From NCBI RefSeq assembly GCF_003576475.1, contig NZ_QWGR01000009.1, positions 124,001-188,000 on the forward strand: a stretch of 64,000 nt of DNA, read 5' to 3'. Below, piece after piece: positions 1 through 9,514 of the stretch. The position numbers were made by a program, and so were the translations under genes. Source of the DNA: Maribellus luteus. Lineage in GTDB: Bacteria; Bacteroidota; Bacteroidia; Bacteroidales; Prolixibacteraceae. The stretch's first letter is position 1, and each line of letters begins with the position of its first letter. Under the pieces are notes generated by a model that ran no database searches, was not told the origin of the DNA, and saw only the letters and a program-made list of their open reading frames with translations.

Positions 1-904
1 TCCAAACAACCTTCCCTTTTAGAGTTACGCCCTCCAGGGCATCGAAAGAAACACGGGCGCTGTCGCCCACTGCCACTTTTGAAATGTCAATTTCTTTCAC
101 ATAAACTTCAGAATTAGCTTGATCCAGATTCGGGAGAACAGCAAGAACCGGCATGAACGGGTGACAGTTATCATTTCTTTTGTATTTCTTCCCTTCAAAA
201 GGACTTTTGGCCAGCATTACAATTCCATTGTCGGGCGAAGTAATCCGGCAGGCAGCAATGGCCTTTTGAATTTTCGCCACTGATTCTTTCCGGTCTTCAA
301 CGTAATTTTCAAGACGCTTAATCCCTACTTTACGTTTGTTGATTTCCAGCTGGTAGTTGCGTTTCTTATTCTCAATTCCAATCTCCGCTTTCTGATAATT
401 CATCTGTACCTTTCGCTGATAGGCTTCCGACTCAAAAACCGATTGTTCGAGGTCGATTTTATTGTATTCCAAATCAAGCTGAGCATCCTTGATCTCTTCC
501 CGAAGCTGCGTAAGAATTACCGTACTGTCGATGACTGCGTTTTTCAAATCTGCGGTGAGTCGCTCCAGATCCTGCGTCACCTCACGCATGCGGGTCGTTA
601 GCTGGCTCTGGTCCAACTGTGCAATAAAGTCACCTTTTTTTACTTCTTTGCCCTCATCCACAATATCCATAATGCGGTACGACCAAACCCGTAAAGTGTA
701 ATCATCCAGAGTCTTTGGAATTTTGATCTCTACTACGTCGGCACTGTTGATCTCGCCCTTACACTTGATCACTTCTTCAAAACTTCCACTTCGCACGGTA
801 TAAATTCCTTTGGGCTCACTGGAAACCTCTTCTTTAAAAATCAGAGCTATGGCAACAATGGCAACCAGTATTATAGCGGCTGTAATAATTCGCTTTTTAC
901 TCAT
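1..904 (-). CDS. HlyD-family efflux periplasmic adaptor (partial, C-terminus beyond window)
   Basis: About 301 codons are visible, running off the left edge. The ATG at 904 opens MSKKRIITAA, followed by a hydrophobic signal-anchor (IILVAIVAIALIF), a barrel-sandwich lipoyl-like region with a long coiled coil (QLTTRMREVTQDLERL and onward, rich in E, K and Q), then the second half of the lipoyl domain and a beta-barrel segment. This is the membrane-fusion layout that links an inner-membrane pump to a TolC channel. The start lies 1 bp after the stop of the TolC-like gene, so it is the fourth gene of the efflux operon. It resembles the first adaptor (3800-5152) in order and motifs (both have 'RVW/RIW' after the first strand and 'YVKEIDIS' or 'YINEIDIS'), so the operon probably holds two paralogous adaptors. 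The substrate is unknown. Confidence 0.85.
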   Translation of the reverse strand, partial: MSKKRIITAAIILVAIVAIALIFKEEVSSEPKGIYTVRSGSFEEVIKCKGEINSADVVEIKIPKTLDDYTLRVWSYRIMDIVDEGKEVKKGDFIAQLDQSQLTTRMREVTQDLERLTADLKNAVIDSTVILTQLREEIKDAQLDLEYNKIDLEQSVFESEAYQRKVQMNYQKAEIGIENKKRNYQLEINKRKVGIKRLENYVEDRKESVAKIQKAIAACRITSPDNGIVMLAKSPFEGKKYKRNDNCHPFMPVLAVLPNLDQANSEVYVKEIDISKVAVGDSARVSFDALEGVTLKGKVVW

Positions 905-905
905 A

Positions 906-2393
906 TCATTGTTTTTGGAGGATTTTATCGTATTCTGCAACAAGCTGTTTTTTATTTTCGAAGTCAAACAGCGTCAAGCTTCTGAGCTGGTAATATTTCG
1001 TCCAAAACTGGTTTAACGCATCCACGTATTGCATACGGGCGTTCTCCTGATCAGTGCTGGCAATATTCAATACTACCACATCAATCTTTCCGATAAGAAA
1101 ACGCTGAAATGTTACATCGTATCCCATTTTTGCTACCGTGTCAGCCTTTGCGGCATTGTAAACTTGTCCCCCCTGAAGGTTGAATTCCAGTACTCGCTGG
1201 TAAACTTCTTGTTCGAAATCGATTCGTTCCTGCCTGATCTCAGCCAGAGACACTTCCCTGTTGGATTTGGCCATCTCAAAACGTCCTTTTCTACGCCCCC
1301 AATCTACAATGGGTATATTTACACCTAGATTTAAACGCTGGCTTTTGTTTTGCTTCCCATAAACATCTGCAAAATCTTTTGAGTCCTGATTCAATCCGTA
1401 CAAAGCAAAAACACTCGTATTTAGGCCGGTTTCAGACTTGGCAGAAGCCACTGCCCGATCGGCTTCCAAAACACGCTGCTCATGATCAATGATGGCCGGA
1501 TTGTTTTCAACTGCAAAAGAAATGGCCTCGTTGGCTTCGACTTTAAAATCAGGAATAACATCCGGCATAATGCATTCTACTGTTGTTTCCTTTTCCAGTG
1601 CCAGGAATGAGTTGAACGACGACTGCAAGCGTTTAACATTCACATTTGCCTGGTTTAGCGCCTGGCTGGCATTCAGCAGGCTTAGTTCCAGTTTCAGTAA
1701 TTCATCCTGTGTAACCGTCCCTACCTGGTAGCGTCCCTGCCCTATTTTATAAAGGGTATCTGCATTGGCATGGTTGGTTTCGGCAATCGATTTTTGTATT
1801 TGCGCACGCGCCAGGTTAAAAAATACGGAAACCGCTCTTTGCTTGAGGGTTTCATTATTCTCAATCAACTGCTTTTTCGCCTTTTCGTATTTCAACGGTT
1901 CTATTTTCGCCTTCCATTTCAAGGCGTTATACCCGTTCAATTCCTGCGAGTAACCAATACTAATAGGCGTTGCGGTATACGATGTACTTCCATCGTCGCC
2001 AAGGTTTTTCACCATTCCCAGCCCCGACTGAAGAAAAATCTGTCCACCTGTTTGAGCGACATTCTGAACCAGTGACAACGATACATCGGAGTTAAAATAC
2101 TCACGCATGCGGTACTCGTCCTGGTTGGTTTCAAAATTGTATTCCTTCCTGCTGTACCGGTTAAAATCAACCGGTGACGAACTAAGTGACAACCCGGGTA
2201 AACGTTCCGCTTTGTAATAACGGAACTCCCAGTAACGGGCCAGGTACATATTTTTATTTCTGAAAGCATCGATCGACTGCTCTGTTGCCAGATCGATTAC
2301 TTCAGGCAATGTTAAACGAAGTGTTGGTCCCTGCGAAAAGCCTGGAACGATTGTACTGCCAACAATGAACAGCATTAATATTAAATGTCTCAT
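906..2393 (-). CDS. TolC-family outer membrane efflux protein
   Basis: 495 aa with a signal peptide ending near residue 20 (MRHLILMLFIVGSTIVPGFSQ). The rest shows the two-fold OEP pattern: long amphipathic helices rich in A, Q, N and E, and strand segments such as SVSLVQN near residue 105. It should trimerise into the outer-membrane channel of a tripartite exporter. It starts 11 bp after the permease gene and is followed after 1 bp by the second HlyD adaptor, so the genes are one transcription unit. The length is normal for the family. Which substrate it exports cannot be told from sequence. Confidence 0.88.
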   Translation of the reverse strand: MRHLILMLFIVGSTIVPGFSQGPTLRLTLPEVIDLATEQSIDAFRNKNMYLARYWEFRYYKAERLPGLSLSSSPVDFNRYSRKEYNFETNQDEYRMREYFNSDVSLSLVQNVAQTGGQIFLQSGLGMVKNLGDDGSTSYTATPISIGYSQELNGYNALKWKAKIEPLKYEKAKKQLIENNETLKQRAVSVFFNLARAQIQKSIAETNHANADTLYKIGQGRYQVGTVTQDELLKLELSLLNASQALNQANVNVKRLQSSFNSFLALEKETTVECIMPDVIPDFKVEANEAISFAVENNPAIIDHEQRVLEADRAVASAKSETGLNTSVFALYGLNQDSKDFADVYGKQNKSQRLNLGVNIPIVDWGRRKGRFEMAKSNREVSLAEIRQERIDFEQEVYQRVLEFNLQGGQVYNAAKADTVAKMGYDVTFQRFLIGKIDVVVLNIASTDQENARMQYVDALNQFWTKYYQLRSLTLFDFENKKQLVAEYDKILQKQ

Positions 2394-2404
2394 AAGCTTG
2401 TTTT

Positions 2405-3790
2405 TTACTGACGTAATGATTCAACCGGGTCATTGTCGGAAGCACGTTTAGCCGGCAGGTATCCAAAGGTAACTCCCACCAATACCGAAACTCCAAAGGC
2501 AATGAACACACTGAAAAAAGAAACGATGGTTTTAATCTCGAACATTCCTGTAATGATCTTCGAGAGAACAATACCCAGAATAATTCCGATTAATCCACCC
2601 GTAAGACTGATAAGCGTCGATTCGGCCAGAAACTGGGCAATGATGTCTTTCTTTTTGGCACCAACCGCCTGTCTGACACCGATCTCACGAATACGTTCCA
2701 TCACCGAAGCCAACATAATATTCATGATACCAATTCCGCCTACAATCAGAGAAATACCGGCAATAACTCCCAGTACAATATTAAAGATGTTGCGGGTTTT
2801 CTGCTGCTGTTTTAAAAGCAACTCCGGAATGGTTACTTCGAAATCGTACAATTCAGAATGACGTCTTAAAAGCATCCGCTTTATCAATGATGCAGTAGCA
2901 TTCAGTTGTTCGGTTTCTTTCACCTGTACAACAATCTTGTCGAGCTGGTTCAGGTTCGAATCCGTTTCATCATTATCTTCCTGCGCAGGTTCTTCTCCCA
3001 TCCTGAAAACCACCATACCGCCTCCACCGGGGCCGTTTCCCTTGTTGGCTTTTGCGACCTCGTCGGCCCTTACCAGCGAACGGTTTTTAAAACGCAGGAG
3101 CATGGTTTGCACCGGGATAAAAATCTTATTGTCGGAACTACTGATTCCCATTTCATCAGAAGCCGAGGCTGTAAAATCGCGGCGTTCCACCACTCCGATC
3201 ACCTTGAGCCAAATCTGACCACATTTAATCAGCTCGCCCACAGCTTCTCTTCCTCTGAAAAACTCGGTTTTAATATTATCCCCGATAATGCATACCGGGT
3301 AACCATTTTCATTTTGCTGATCGCTAAAAAGTGTCCCTTCGCTTAGTCGAATATTAAACAGGTTGAAATAGCTGTTATTGACGCCTTCGAGTACCACCGG
3401 TTTACTGTGCGCATCGAGCAAGGCAGAATAATTAAATGATATTACCGGCGAAAGCTGCTGAACGGAAGGAATAATTTTACGAATGGCTTCCGCATCCATA
3501 AGCGTTAAGCCTTTCGAAAACTTATTGGCTCCGGCTTTTTCATCGCCGCCGTCGCCTCCGCTGCCTCCTTCAATGGTTAATGTGCTTGGCGTAATAATAA
3601 TGTTATTTACGCCCACCAGTTTTATCTGGTCCAGAATCTCCTGCTCGGCTCCGTTTCCGATGGCCATCATACTGATAACCGCCGCTACTCCGAAAATAAT
3701 ACCGAGCGCCGTAAGCATCGATTTTACCTTGTTGGCAATAATCGCCTCTACGGCAATGCTAATGTCGTGTAGATAACGTTTTATAAACAT
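2405..3790 (-). CDS. ABC transporter permease, MacB/FtsX type
   Basis: 461 aa. Residues 20-40 form the first membrane segment (AIIANKVKSMLTALGIIFGVAAVISMM, given in part), followed by a periplasmic MacB_PCD-like domain of about 280 residues with a glycine-rich insert (GGSGGDGG), and the C-terminal FtsX block of three membrane segments containing IREIGVRQAVGAKKKDI, the coupling signature of this family. No ATPase domain is fused, and no stand-alone ATPase occurs in the window to the right, so the partner may lie beyond the left edge. It sits 9 bp after the HlyD gene. The likely role is the mechanotransmission permease of a tripartite exporter for a peptide, lipid or small molecule. Confidence 0.88.
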   Translation of the reverse strand: MFIKRYLHDISIAVEAIIANKVKSMLTALGIIFGVAAVISMMAIGNGAEQEILDQIKLVGVNNIIITPSTLTIEGGSGGDGGDEKAGANKFSKGLTLMDAEAIRKIIPSVQQLSPVISFNYSALLDAHSKPVVLEGVNNSYFNLFNIRLSEGTLFSDQQNENGYPVCIIGDNIKTEFFRGREAVGELIKCGQIWLKVIGVVERRDFTASASDEMGISSSDNKIFIPVQTMLLRFKNRSLVRADEVAKANKGNGPGGGGMVVFRMGEEPAQEDNDETDSNLNQLDKIVVQVKETEQLNATASLIKRMLLRRHSELYDFEVTIPELLLKQQQKTRNIFNIVLGVIAGISLIVGGIGIMNIMLASVMERIREIGVRQAVGAKKKDIIAQFLAESTLISLTGGLIGIILGIVLSKIITGMFEIKTIVSFFSVFIAFGVSVLVGVTFGYLPAKRASDNDPVESLRQ

Positions 3791-3799
3791 GAGACCCTA

Positions 3800-5152
3800 T
3801 TATTTGGAGGTGAACTCTTTCGGTTGTACCAAAGCTGCTTCCTGGGAATTCTCCCCGGCTGCCTGATCCGCATCATCTTTTATCGACTGATAAATGTCCA
3901 TGCCCTCGAATGTCAGTGATTCGGCATTTTCAGGTTCTGAGAGCAGCACGCGATCTCCTTCCTTTACTCCCTGGAGTGCCACCACAAAGTTTTCATTCTG
4001 AATACCAGTTTCTACCACTTGTTTTTGAATTTTTCGACCGTCTTTCTCCGACAAATAGACATAACTAAGACTGTCGTTTGTAAAAACCGACTCCAGCGGC
4101 ACAAAAACAGCCTCTTCAGCATAACCGGTTTGGATAACATTACTGGTAGTCATTGAAGGTTTCAACTCTTCATCGTCGCCAATCACTTTAATTTTTACTT
4201 CAAAAACTTTGGCATCGCTTCGCGGAAGCAACTGCCCTACGTTGGCAATCGAACTAACTTCACCTTCCAGCATTTTCTCCGGAAAGGCATCGATGCCTAT
4301 CGCTACTTTCTGCCCGGCTTTGATTCTGGAAATATCAATCTCGTTAATATAGGTAGTAGATATAAGCGTGTTCATTTTCGGAAAAGTAGCAATGGCCGGG
4401 CTACGCGTAGAAATTGTGGAGTTAGCCTTAACAGCTGCTCCTCTGCCCGAGTAACGGTAATAACCGATAATGCCCGATTTGGGCGAGCGGATTGTTAACG
4501 CGTCGTAAACGCTTTGCAGCAGGTCGACGCGCTCTTTTGCCTGCTTATAATTAATAAATCGCCGGTCTACTTTGTTGGCTTCCTGCTGTTGCTTCAGCAC
4601 ATAAGCCTGCTTCATTTGCTCGTATTTACGTTCGGCTTTTTCAAGATCCATCTCAGCTTTTCTTTTTACTGAAGGTGCCTCGTAAATTGATTCTTTGATA
4701 ATGATCTGTCTTTCCTCCAGATCGAGTTGCGCATTTACGATTTGATCGCGTTGATTACTGAGGGTTAAGTTCGAATCGATTTTGCTGTCCTCGTACTCGG
4801 TAAAGCGTTGGTCGAGTTCGTCCATGGCGGTCTTGTACTGCTCATCCACGGCTGAATGGTCAATGGTTGCCACATAATCTCCCGAATCAACGCGGGAGCC
4901 TTCTTCAATCATATCGGCAATGGTTATTTCCCAAATCCTTAAGCGGTTGTCTCTGAACACTGCGGGAACAGTAATGTAATCGGCTTCCTGCGACTCCAGT
5001 TGTCCGGAGGAGTAAACCATTGACTCAAATTTTCCTTTTTGAGCGGTGGCTGTCAACATGACTTCATCGTCATGCGATGGTTTAAGTGCGAACACTACCG
5101 TGATTACAGCCAATACAACTAAAATTGTAATGATGGATATTCGGCGGATCAT
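3800..5152 (-). CDS. HlyD-family efflux periplasmic adaptor, first gene of the operon
   Basis: 450 aa. It has an N-terminal anchor (MIRRISIITILVVLAVITVVFAL), a barrel-sandwich half, a coiled coil of about 120 residues rich in Q, E and K (residues 95-210), the second sandwich half with SGIIGYYRYSGRG, then beta-barrel and membrane-proximal domains. It is the first gene after the terminator at 5236-5268 and should set the start of the efflux transcription unit. The C-terminal tail (DDADQAAGENSQEA) is a low-complexity extension. It is paralogous to the partial adaptor at the left edge. No reliable promoter could be picked upstream; a near match to TANNTTTG has one extra base. Confidence 0.88.
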   Translation of the reverse strand: MIRRISIITILVVLAVITVVFALKPSHDDEVMLTATAQKGKFESMVYSSGQLESQEADYITVPAVFRDNRLRIWEITIADMIEEGSRVDSGDYVATIDHSAVDEQYKTAMDELDQRFTEYEDSKIDSNLTLSNQRDQIVNAQLDLEERQIIIKESIYEAPSVKRKAEMDLEKAERKYEQMKQAYVLKQQQEANKVDRRFINYKQAKERVDLLQSVYDALTIRSPKSGIIGYYRYSGRGAAVKANSTISTRSPAIATFPKMNTLISTTYINEIDISRIKAGQKVAIGIDAFPEKMLEGEVSSIANVGQLLPRSDAKVFEVKIKVIGDDEELKPSMTTSNVIQTGYAEEAVFVPLESVFTNDSLSYVYLSEKDGRKIQKQVVETGIQNENFVVALQGVKEGDRVLLSEPENAESLTFEGMDIYQSIKDDADQAAGENSQEAALVQPKEFTSK

Positions 5153-5235
5153 AACGAATAGGTTAAAGATGTTTTATGATTCATATGAGTTTGAGTTCGG
5201 TCAAAGATTATGCCATTAACATAATCCCAAAAACT

Positions 5236-5268
5236 AAAAAGGGTTAAAATCCGATTTTAACCCTTTTT
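5236..5268. terminator. bidirectional rho-independent terminator
   Basis: A perfect 16-bp inverted repeat around a single central base: AAAAAGGGTTAAAATC, then C, then its exact complement. A-tract and T-tract flank it on both strands, so it can end transcription of the small membrane gene at 5317-5607 and insulate the efflux operon that starts at 5152. Confidence 0.75.
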
Positions 5269-5316
5269 GCTACAACCGCTGATTTATTTCAATCAAATCA
5301 GCAGATTATAATGTTA

Positions 5317-5607
5317 CTACAGGCCTTTAAACCAATCCTGAAATAATTTCCCAACTACAGGAACAAGTTTCTGTTCTCCGTTGATTGCACCAATTAAGCT
5401 TATAATCCAAAAAACAAAAATTATAATATTGGCTAACCAACCAATAATTGGAATAAACATTAAAACTAAACTAAGTAAAAACAATCCAAGTAATTGCCGA
5501 ATATAGAAACTCGTAAGTTCATCCTTGTCACTTGAATTCAAAATGAGAGCAATCACCCAACCAATCCAGTAGATGTGCGCTACAATTGCTTTAGTTTTTC
5601 CATCCAT
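5317..5607 (-). CDS. small DUF4870/Tic20-like membrane protein
   Basis: 96 aa with about three hydrophobic segments (IVAHIYWIGWVIALIL; LLGLFLLSLVLMFIPIIGWL; IIIFVFWIISLIGAI) and the layout of DUF4870/Tic20-like proteins: a short helix pair, a charged loop (NSSDKDELTSFYIRQ) that ends in RQ, and a conserved-looking GQ-type turn late (NGEQKLVPVVG). Family function is not known; the family is small, integral and common in Bacteroidota. It is monocistronic, with the terminator at 5236-5268 downstream. Confidence 0.7.
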   Translation of the reverse strand: MDGKTKAIVAHIYWIGWVIALILNSSDKDELTSFYIRQLLGLFLLSLVLMFIPIIGWLANIIIFVFWIISLIGAINGEQKLVPVVGKLFQDWFKGL

Positions 5608-5793
5608 TGTTTTTGAGATTTAAATTTCGACTAATGTACGGAATAAAAATGGTATTTAACAAAAGGGAAACTGACTTTCCCTCATACGTTTACTATGCCC
5701 AAAGCATACACCATTCTAATTCAACAACGTACACGGAGTTCAAAAAAAGACCTCCAGGTAATTTTAACAAAGAAACAGTAGCGAACAAGGGTA

Positions 5794-7020
5794 CTACTTA
5801 TCGTAATTAAAGCCTTTTAGGTGATGTCCCATTCTGTCGCGCTTTGTTTTCATGTACCTTTGGTTGTGTTCGTTGGGCGGAATTTCAACCGGAACAATTT
5901 CGGTTACTTCCAACCCGTAGCCTTCCAGGCCAACCCTTTTAACAGGGTTATTGGTCATCAAACGCATTTTGGTCACCCCTAAATTGGAAAGAATTTGCGC
6001 TCCCACCCCGTAATCACGTTCATCGGCTTTAAAACCAAGGTGAAGATTGGCTTCCACCGTATCCAGTCCCTGGTCCTGCAGTTTATAGGCGGCAATTTTA
6101 TTCAACAGGCCAATTCCGCGACCTTCCTGCATCATGTAAACGATCACACCTTTCCCGGCTTTATCGATCATTTCCATGGCTTTGTGCAGCTGGTCGCCAC
6201 ATTCGCAACGCATTGAGCCAAAAATATCACCCGTCATACACGACGAATGAACCCGCGCCAAAATCGGTTCATTGGGTTCCCAGGTTCCTTTTATCAGAGC
6301 AATGTGCTCTGCGCCATTTGATTTCTGACGAAACGGAACAATTCTGAAATCGCCGTATTGCGTTGGCAAATCAACTTCCTCTCCCCTTTCAATCAGGCTT
6401 TCGCTCTGAAATAGAAAAGAAATCAGGTCTTTTATGGTAACAATTTTCAGATTATGTTTCTGCGCGAACTCGTAGAGCTGCGGCAACCTTGCCATTGTTC
6501 CGTCTTCGTTCATTATTTCCACCAAAACTCCCGAAGGTTTTAAGCCCGCCAAACGCGTCAGGTCAACCGCCGCTTCAGTGTGGCCGCTTCGGCGAAGAAC
6601 ACCACGGTCTTTGGCTTTTAACGGGAAAATGTGCCCGGGACGCCCTAATTGCTCGGGCCTGGTTTTTTCATCTACCAGCATCTGAATGGTGATGGCCCGG
6701 TCAGCAGCCGAAATACCGGTTGTAACTTCCGGGTGAATAGCATCCACAGACACCGTGAAATTGGTTTCATTCGATGATGTGTTTTTTCCCACCATCAAAT
6801 CGAGACTTAACTCGTCACATCTTTTCTCGGTTAACGCCACGCAAATCAGGCCTCTTGCCTGGCTGGCCATGAAATTAACGATCTCGGTTGTTATCAGTTC
6901 CGAAGCGACAATTAAATCCCCTTCATTCTCTCTGTCTTCATCGTCTACCACAATAATCATTTCGCCTTTCTTAATGGCAGCAATGGCTTCGGGTATTGTA
7001 TTAAGCTTGATGTCTGTCAT
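5794..7020 (-). CDS. ribBA: bifunctional DHBP synthase / GTP cyclohydrolase II
   Basis: 408 aa from the ATG at 7020. An in-frame TTG at 7044 would add eight residues (MPLILQIG), but the ATG opening MTDIKLNTI fits the family better. The N-terminal half is 3,4-dihydroxy-2-butanone 4-phosphate synthase, shown by [16 protein letters not shown]. The C-terminal half is GTP cyclohydrolase II, with the zinc cysteines in [19 protein letters not shown] and the [10 protein letters not shown] substrate loop. Together they supply both branches of riboflavin synthesis from ribulose 5-phosphate and GTP. The gene stands alone; no FMN-riboswitch-like structure was visible in the 120 bases upstream. Confidence 0.95.
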   Translation of the reverse strand: MTDIKLNTIPEAIAAIKKGEMIIVVDDEDRENEGDLIVASELITTEIVNFMASQARGLICVALTEKRCDELSLDLMVGKNTSSNETNFTVSVDAIHPEVTTGISAADRAITIQMLVDEKTRPEQLGRPGHIFPLKAKDRGVLRRSGHTEAAVDLTRLAGLKPSGVLVEIMNEDGTMARLPQLYEFAQKHNLKIVTIKDLISFLFQSESLIERGEEVDLPTQYGDFRIVPFRQKSNGAEHIALIKGTWEPNEPILARVHSSCMTGDIFGSMRCECGDQLHKAMEMIDKAGKGVIVYMMQEGRGIGLLNKIAAYKLQDQGLDTVEANLHLGFKADERDYGVGAQILSNLGVTKMRLMTNNPVKRVGLEGYGLEVTEIVPVEIPPNEHNQRYMKTKRDRMGHHLKGFNYDK

Positions 7021-7140
7021 ACCTATCTGTAAAATCAGGGGCAAAATTACAAACTTTTACGAAATCAATTCATGATTTAAGTTAGAAGCAGGGTTCCGAT
7101 GCCTTATACATAACACTTACATCATTTTGCATTGAAGTGC

Positions 7141-9486
7141 TTACCGGTTTACCACCTTAAAGCGTTTGGTCATCGAATTTCCCAAATTATCTGTAACGGT
7201 AATACTGTGCCAGCCCTCATCGGGACGTAATTCGAGCTGGTGTACATTTTGGGTGGTACCCAGAAAGCGATTGTCGAGATACCAGAAAACGGTGACATTA
7301 TTTGAACGATGCGCCAGATCAAAAATAATCTTCCCCGGTGTTCCATCGAGGTCAACCGGAATAAACAGCCGGTTCCATTCACGCGGATAAATAAACTCCA
7401 GTTGTTGTTCTGTTTCGGAACAACCCGGCATAAGCGGCGGCAAAGTGGCATACAAAACATTCTGACGTTTGTAGTAGTATTCCATTGCCGGAGGCAGCAC
7501 CAGCCAGTTTTGATGCTGCATTTTCGAAACCGGGTAGCAAGCGGCATTAACACGATAGCTTCCTTCTTTGTTTAAATGAATGCGCCGGTGCCACGGACAT
7601 ACTCCCACTTTATTGCCGGCAGGAACCATGATCTCTTTCCGTTCAGTGCAAAATTCTCCGGGGCGGTAACCACTCTGCGCACAAACTTCAATGTTCGTCA
7701 TTTCATCTGTAGGAATTTGAAACCATTCAGAATACGGAAGAACGGAGAACACATCGAACATTACCGGTGCTGCAGCCGATATGCCGGTGAGCCCTGCCCG
7801 CCCTTCTCCATCGGCATTCCCGCACCAAACGGCCACCACAAACTGCGAAGTTACTCCCACTGCCCAGGCATCTCTGAAACCAAAACTGGTTCCGGTTTTC
7901 CAGGCAATTTTCCGGGTGTGCGCAAAATGCTCCCAACCAGCCTCGCTTTCCGGACGTTTTACTTTTAACAAAGCGTCGAGCGTAGCATAAACTGCCGATG
8001 CCCGCACAGAAGGCTGGGTTCCGGCCTCTTCACTATGTTCCACATCATCTTCCCACACCAACGGGCTAAAAGGTTGAGAGGAATAAAAGCCATCCTCTTC
8101 GTTGTAGCATTTCAGGATGCTTCCTAACGAGGCATACATTCCGGCCAGGTCCCACAGTTTAACTTCAGCGCCCCCCAAAATCAGCGACAGTCCGTAATGT
8201 TCGGGTTGTTTATTCAGCGTGGTCATGCCTGTTTTTTTCAGAAAAGAATAAAAAGGCCCCACTCCGTAGTCTTTCAGCAAATGCACGGCCGGAATATTCA
8301 GCGAACGCGCCAGTGCTTCTTCGGCCGGAACAGCGCCGTTGTATTCCCGGTCGAAATTCATCGGGGTAAAACCACCAAAACGAATCGGAATATCAGGTGT
8401 CAGCATCGATGGAAGAAGCAACCCTTCATCCAGCATTTTGGTATACAGAAAGGGTTTCAAAATACTCCCCGAACTGCGCGGAGCCTGCACAATATCCACC
8501 TGGTTCCCGTGAGCGGTACTATCTGCATTGCTGGTATTTCCCACATAAGCCAACACTTTTTTCGACGGAATTTCTACGACCAGCACCGCCATGTTGTGAA
8601 TAAAATTCGATTTCAAGCGTTGCTGATGCCGGGCAACAATTTCATTCGTCCGCTCCTGAAGTTGATACCGGATGGTGGAATTAACGCGCTGTCCATGTTT
8701 CTCGGCATTGGCTTTTTCTGTGATGTGAAAAGCAATATCAGGCAAAGCATTCACTTTTTCGGGCAAAGGTTCTGAGATGGCCAGTTCATAGGTGATGCTG
8801 TCAATTTCGCTGGCAAGCAGTAACTGGTTCAGCAAAAAATCGCGCTTTTGTTTCAGCCGCAAATCAAGCCTCCCCGGGTAAATCAGCGAAGGGGCATTGG
8901 GTAAAACCGCCAAAGTAGCCGCCTCGGCCCACGACAACTCACCGGGATCACGGCCAAAGTAACGCCATGCCGCAGCATCCAAGCCCACCACATTTCCGCC
9001 AAACGGTGCATGCGAGGCATACAGCTCCAAAATTTCAGATTTTGAATAACGCAGCTCCACATGAAGCGCCCAGAACATTTCGATCAACTTATTTTTTAGC
9101 GATCGTTCTTTCTGGCTGCGAGCCAAACGGCAAACCTGCATCGTAATCGTACTGCCTCCGCTCACAATTCTACCTGCCCTGATATTTTGAACCAAAGCGC
9201 GGGCCATGGAAACCAAATTGATTCCGGGATGGAGATAGAAATACTTGTCTTCAAAATTTAATACACATTTTTCGTATTTCTCCGGAACCGAATCCACCGG
9301 AGGGAAACGCCATTGCTCATCGTCCGAAATACGGGCGCCCAGCAATTCGCCTTCACTGCTTTCCAAAACGGTGGAGTACGAAGTATTGAAAAGCGGACGC
9401 GGTACCAACCAGCCTCCGATAAAGAACAATACCAACAATAAAAGCAAGAAGATCAAAACTGTTCTTCTTGCTTTTTTTATATTCAT
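7141..9486 (-). CDS. pbpC: penicillin-binding protein 1C (transglycosylase/transpeptidase)
   Basis: About 781 aa from the ATG at 9486, which has AAAAGGAA just upstream; a GTG at 9501 would add five residues. One N-terminal membrane segment (VLIFLLLLLVLFFIGGWLV) is followed by the GT51 glycosyltransferase with FEDKYFYLHPGIN and SGGSTITMQ, then the transpeptidase with SILK near residue 338, SLN (ARSLNIPAV) and KTGT (WKTGTSFGFRDAW), and a C-terminal BiPBP_C-type domain after residue 690. It polymerises and cross-links peptidoglycan in the periplasm. It lies immediately downstream of the alpha-2-macroglobulin gene, the classic pbpC/yfhM pairing, which is thought to trap proteases that breach the outer membrane near sites of wall repair. 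Confidence 0.94.
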   Translation of the reverse strand: MNIKKARRTVLIFLLLLLVLFFIGGWLVPRPLFNTSYSTVLESSEGELLGARISDDEQWRFPPVDSVPEKYEKCVLNFEDKYFYLHPGINLVSMARALVQNIRAGRIVSGGSTITMQVCRLARSQKERSLKNKLIEMFWALHVELRYSKSEILELYASHAPFGGNVVGLDAAAWRYFGRDPGELSWAEAATLAVLPNAPSLIYPGRLDLRLKQKRDFLLNQLLLASEIDSITYELAISEPLPEKVNALPDIAFHITEKANAEKHGQRVNSTIRYQLQERTNEIVARHQQRLKSNFIHNMAVLVVEIPSKKVLAYVGNTSNADSTAHGNQVDIVQAPRSSGSILKPFLYTKMLDEGLLLPSMLTPDIPIRFGGFTPMNFDREYNGAVPAEEALARSLNIPAVHLLKDYGVGPFYSFLKKTGMTTLNKQPEHYGLSLILGGAEVKLWDLAGMYASLGSILKCYNEEDGFYSSQPFSPLVWEDDVEHSEEAGTQPSVRASAVYATLDALLKVKRPESEAGWEHFAHTRKIAWKTGTSFGFRDAWAVGVTSQFVVAVWCGNADGEGRAGLTGISAAAPVMFDVFSVLPYSEWFQIPTDEMTNIEVCAQSGYRPGEFCTERKEIMVPAGNKVGVCPWHRRIHLNKEGSYRVNAACYPVSKMQHQNWLVLPPAMEYYYKRQNVLYATLPPLMPGCSETEQQLEFIYPREWNRLFIPVDLDGTPGKIIFDLAHRSNNVTVFWYLDNRFLGTTQNVHQLELRPDEGWHSITVTDNLGNSMTKRFKVVNR

Positions 9487-9514
9487 TTTCCTTTTACGCA
9501 CAGAAATAATCCTT

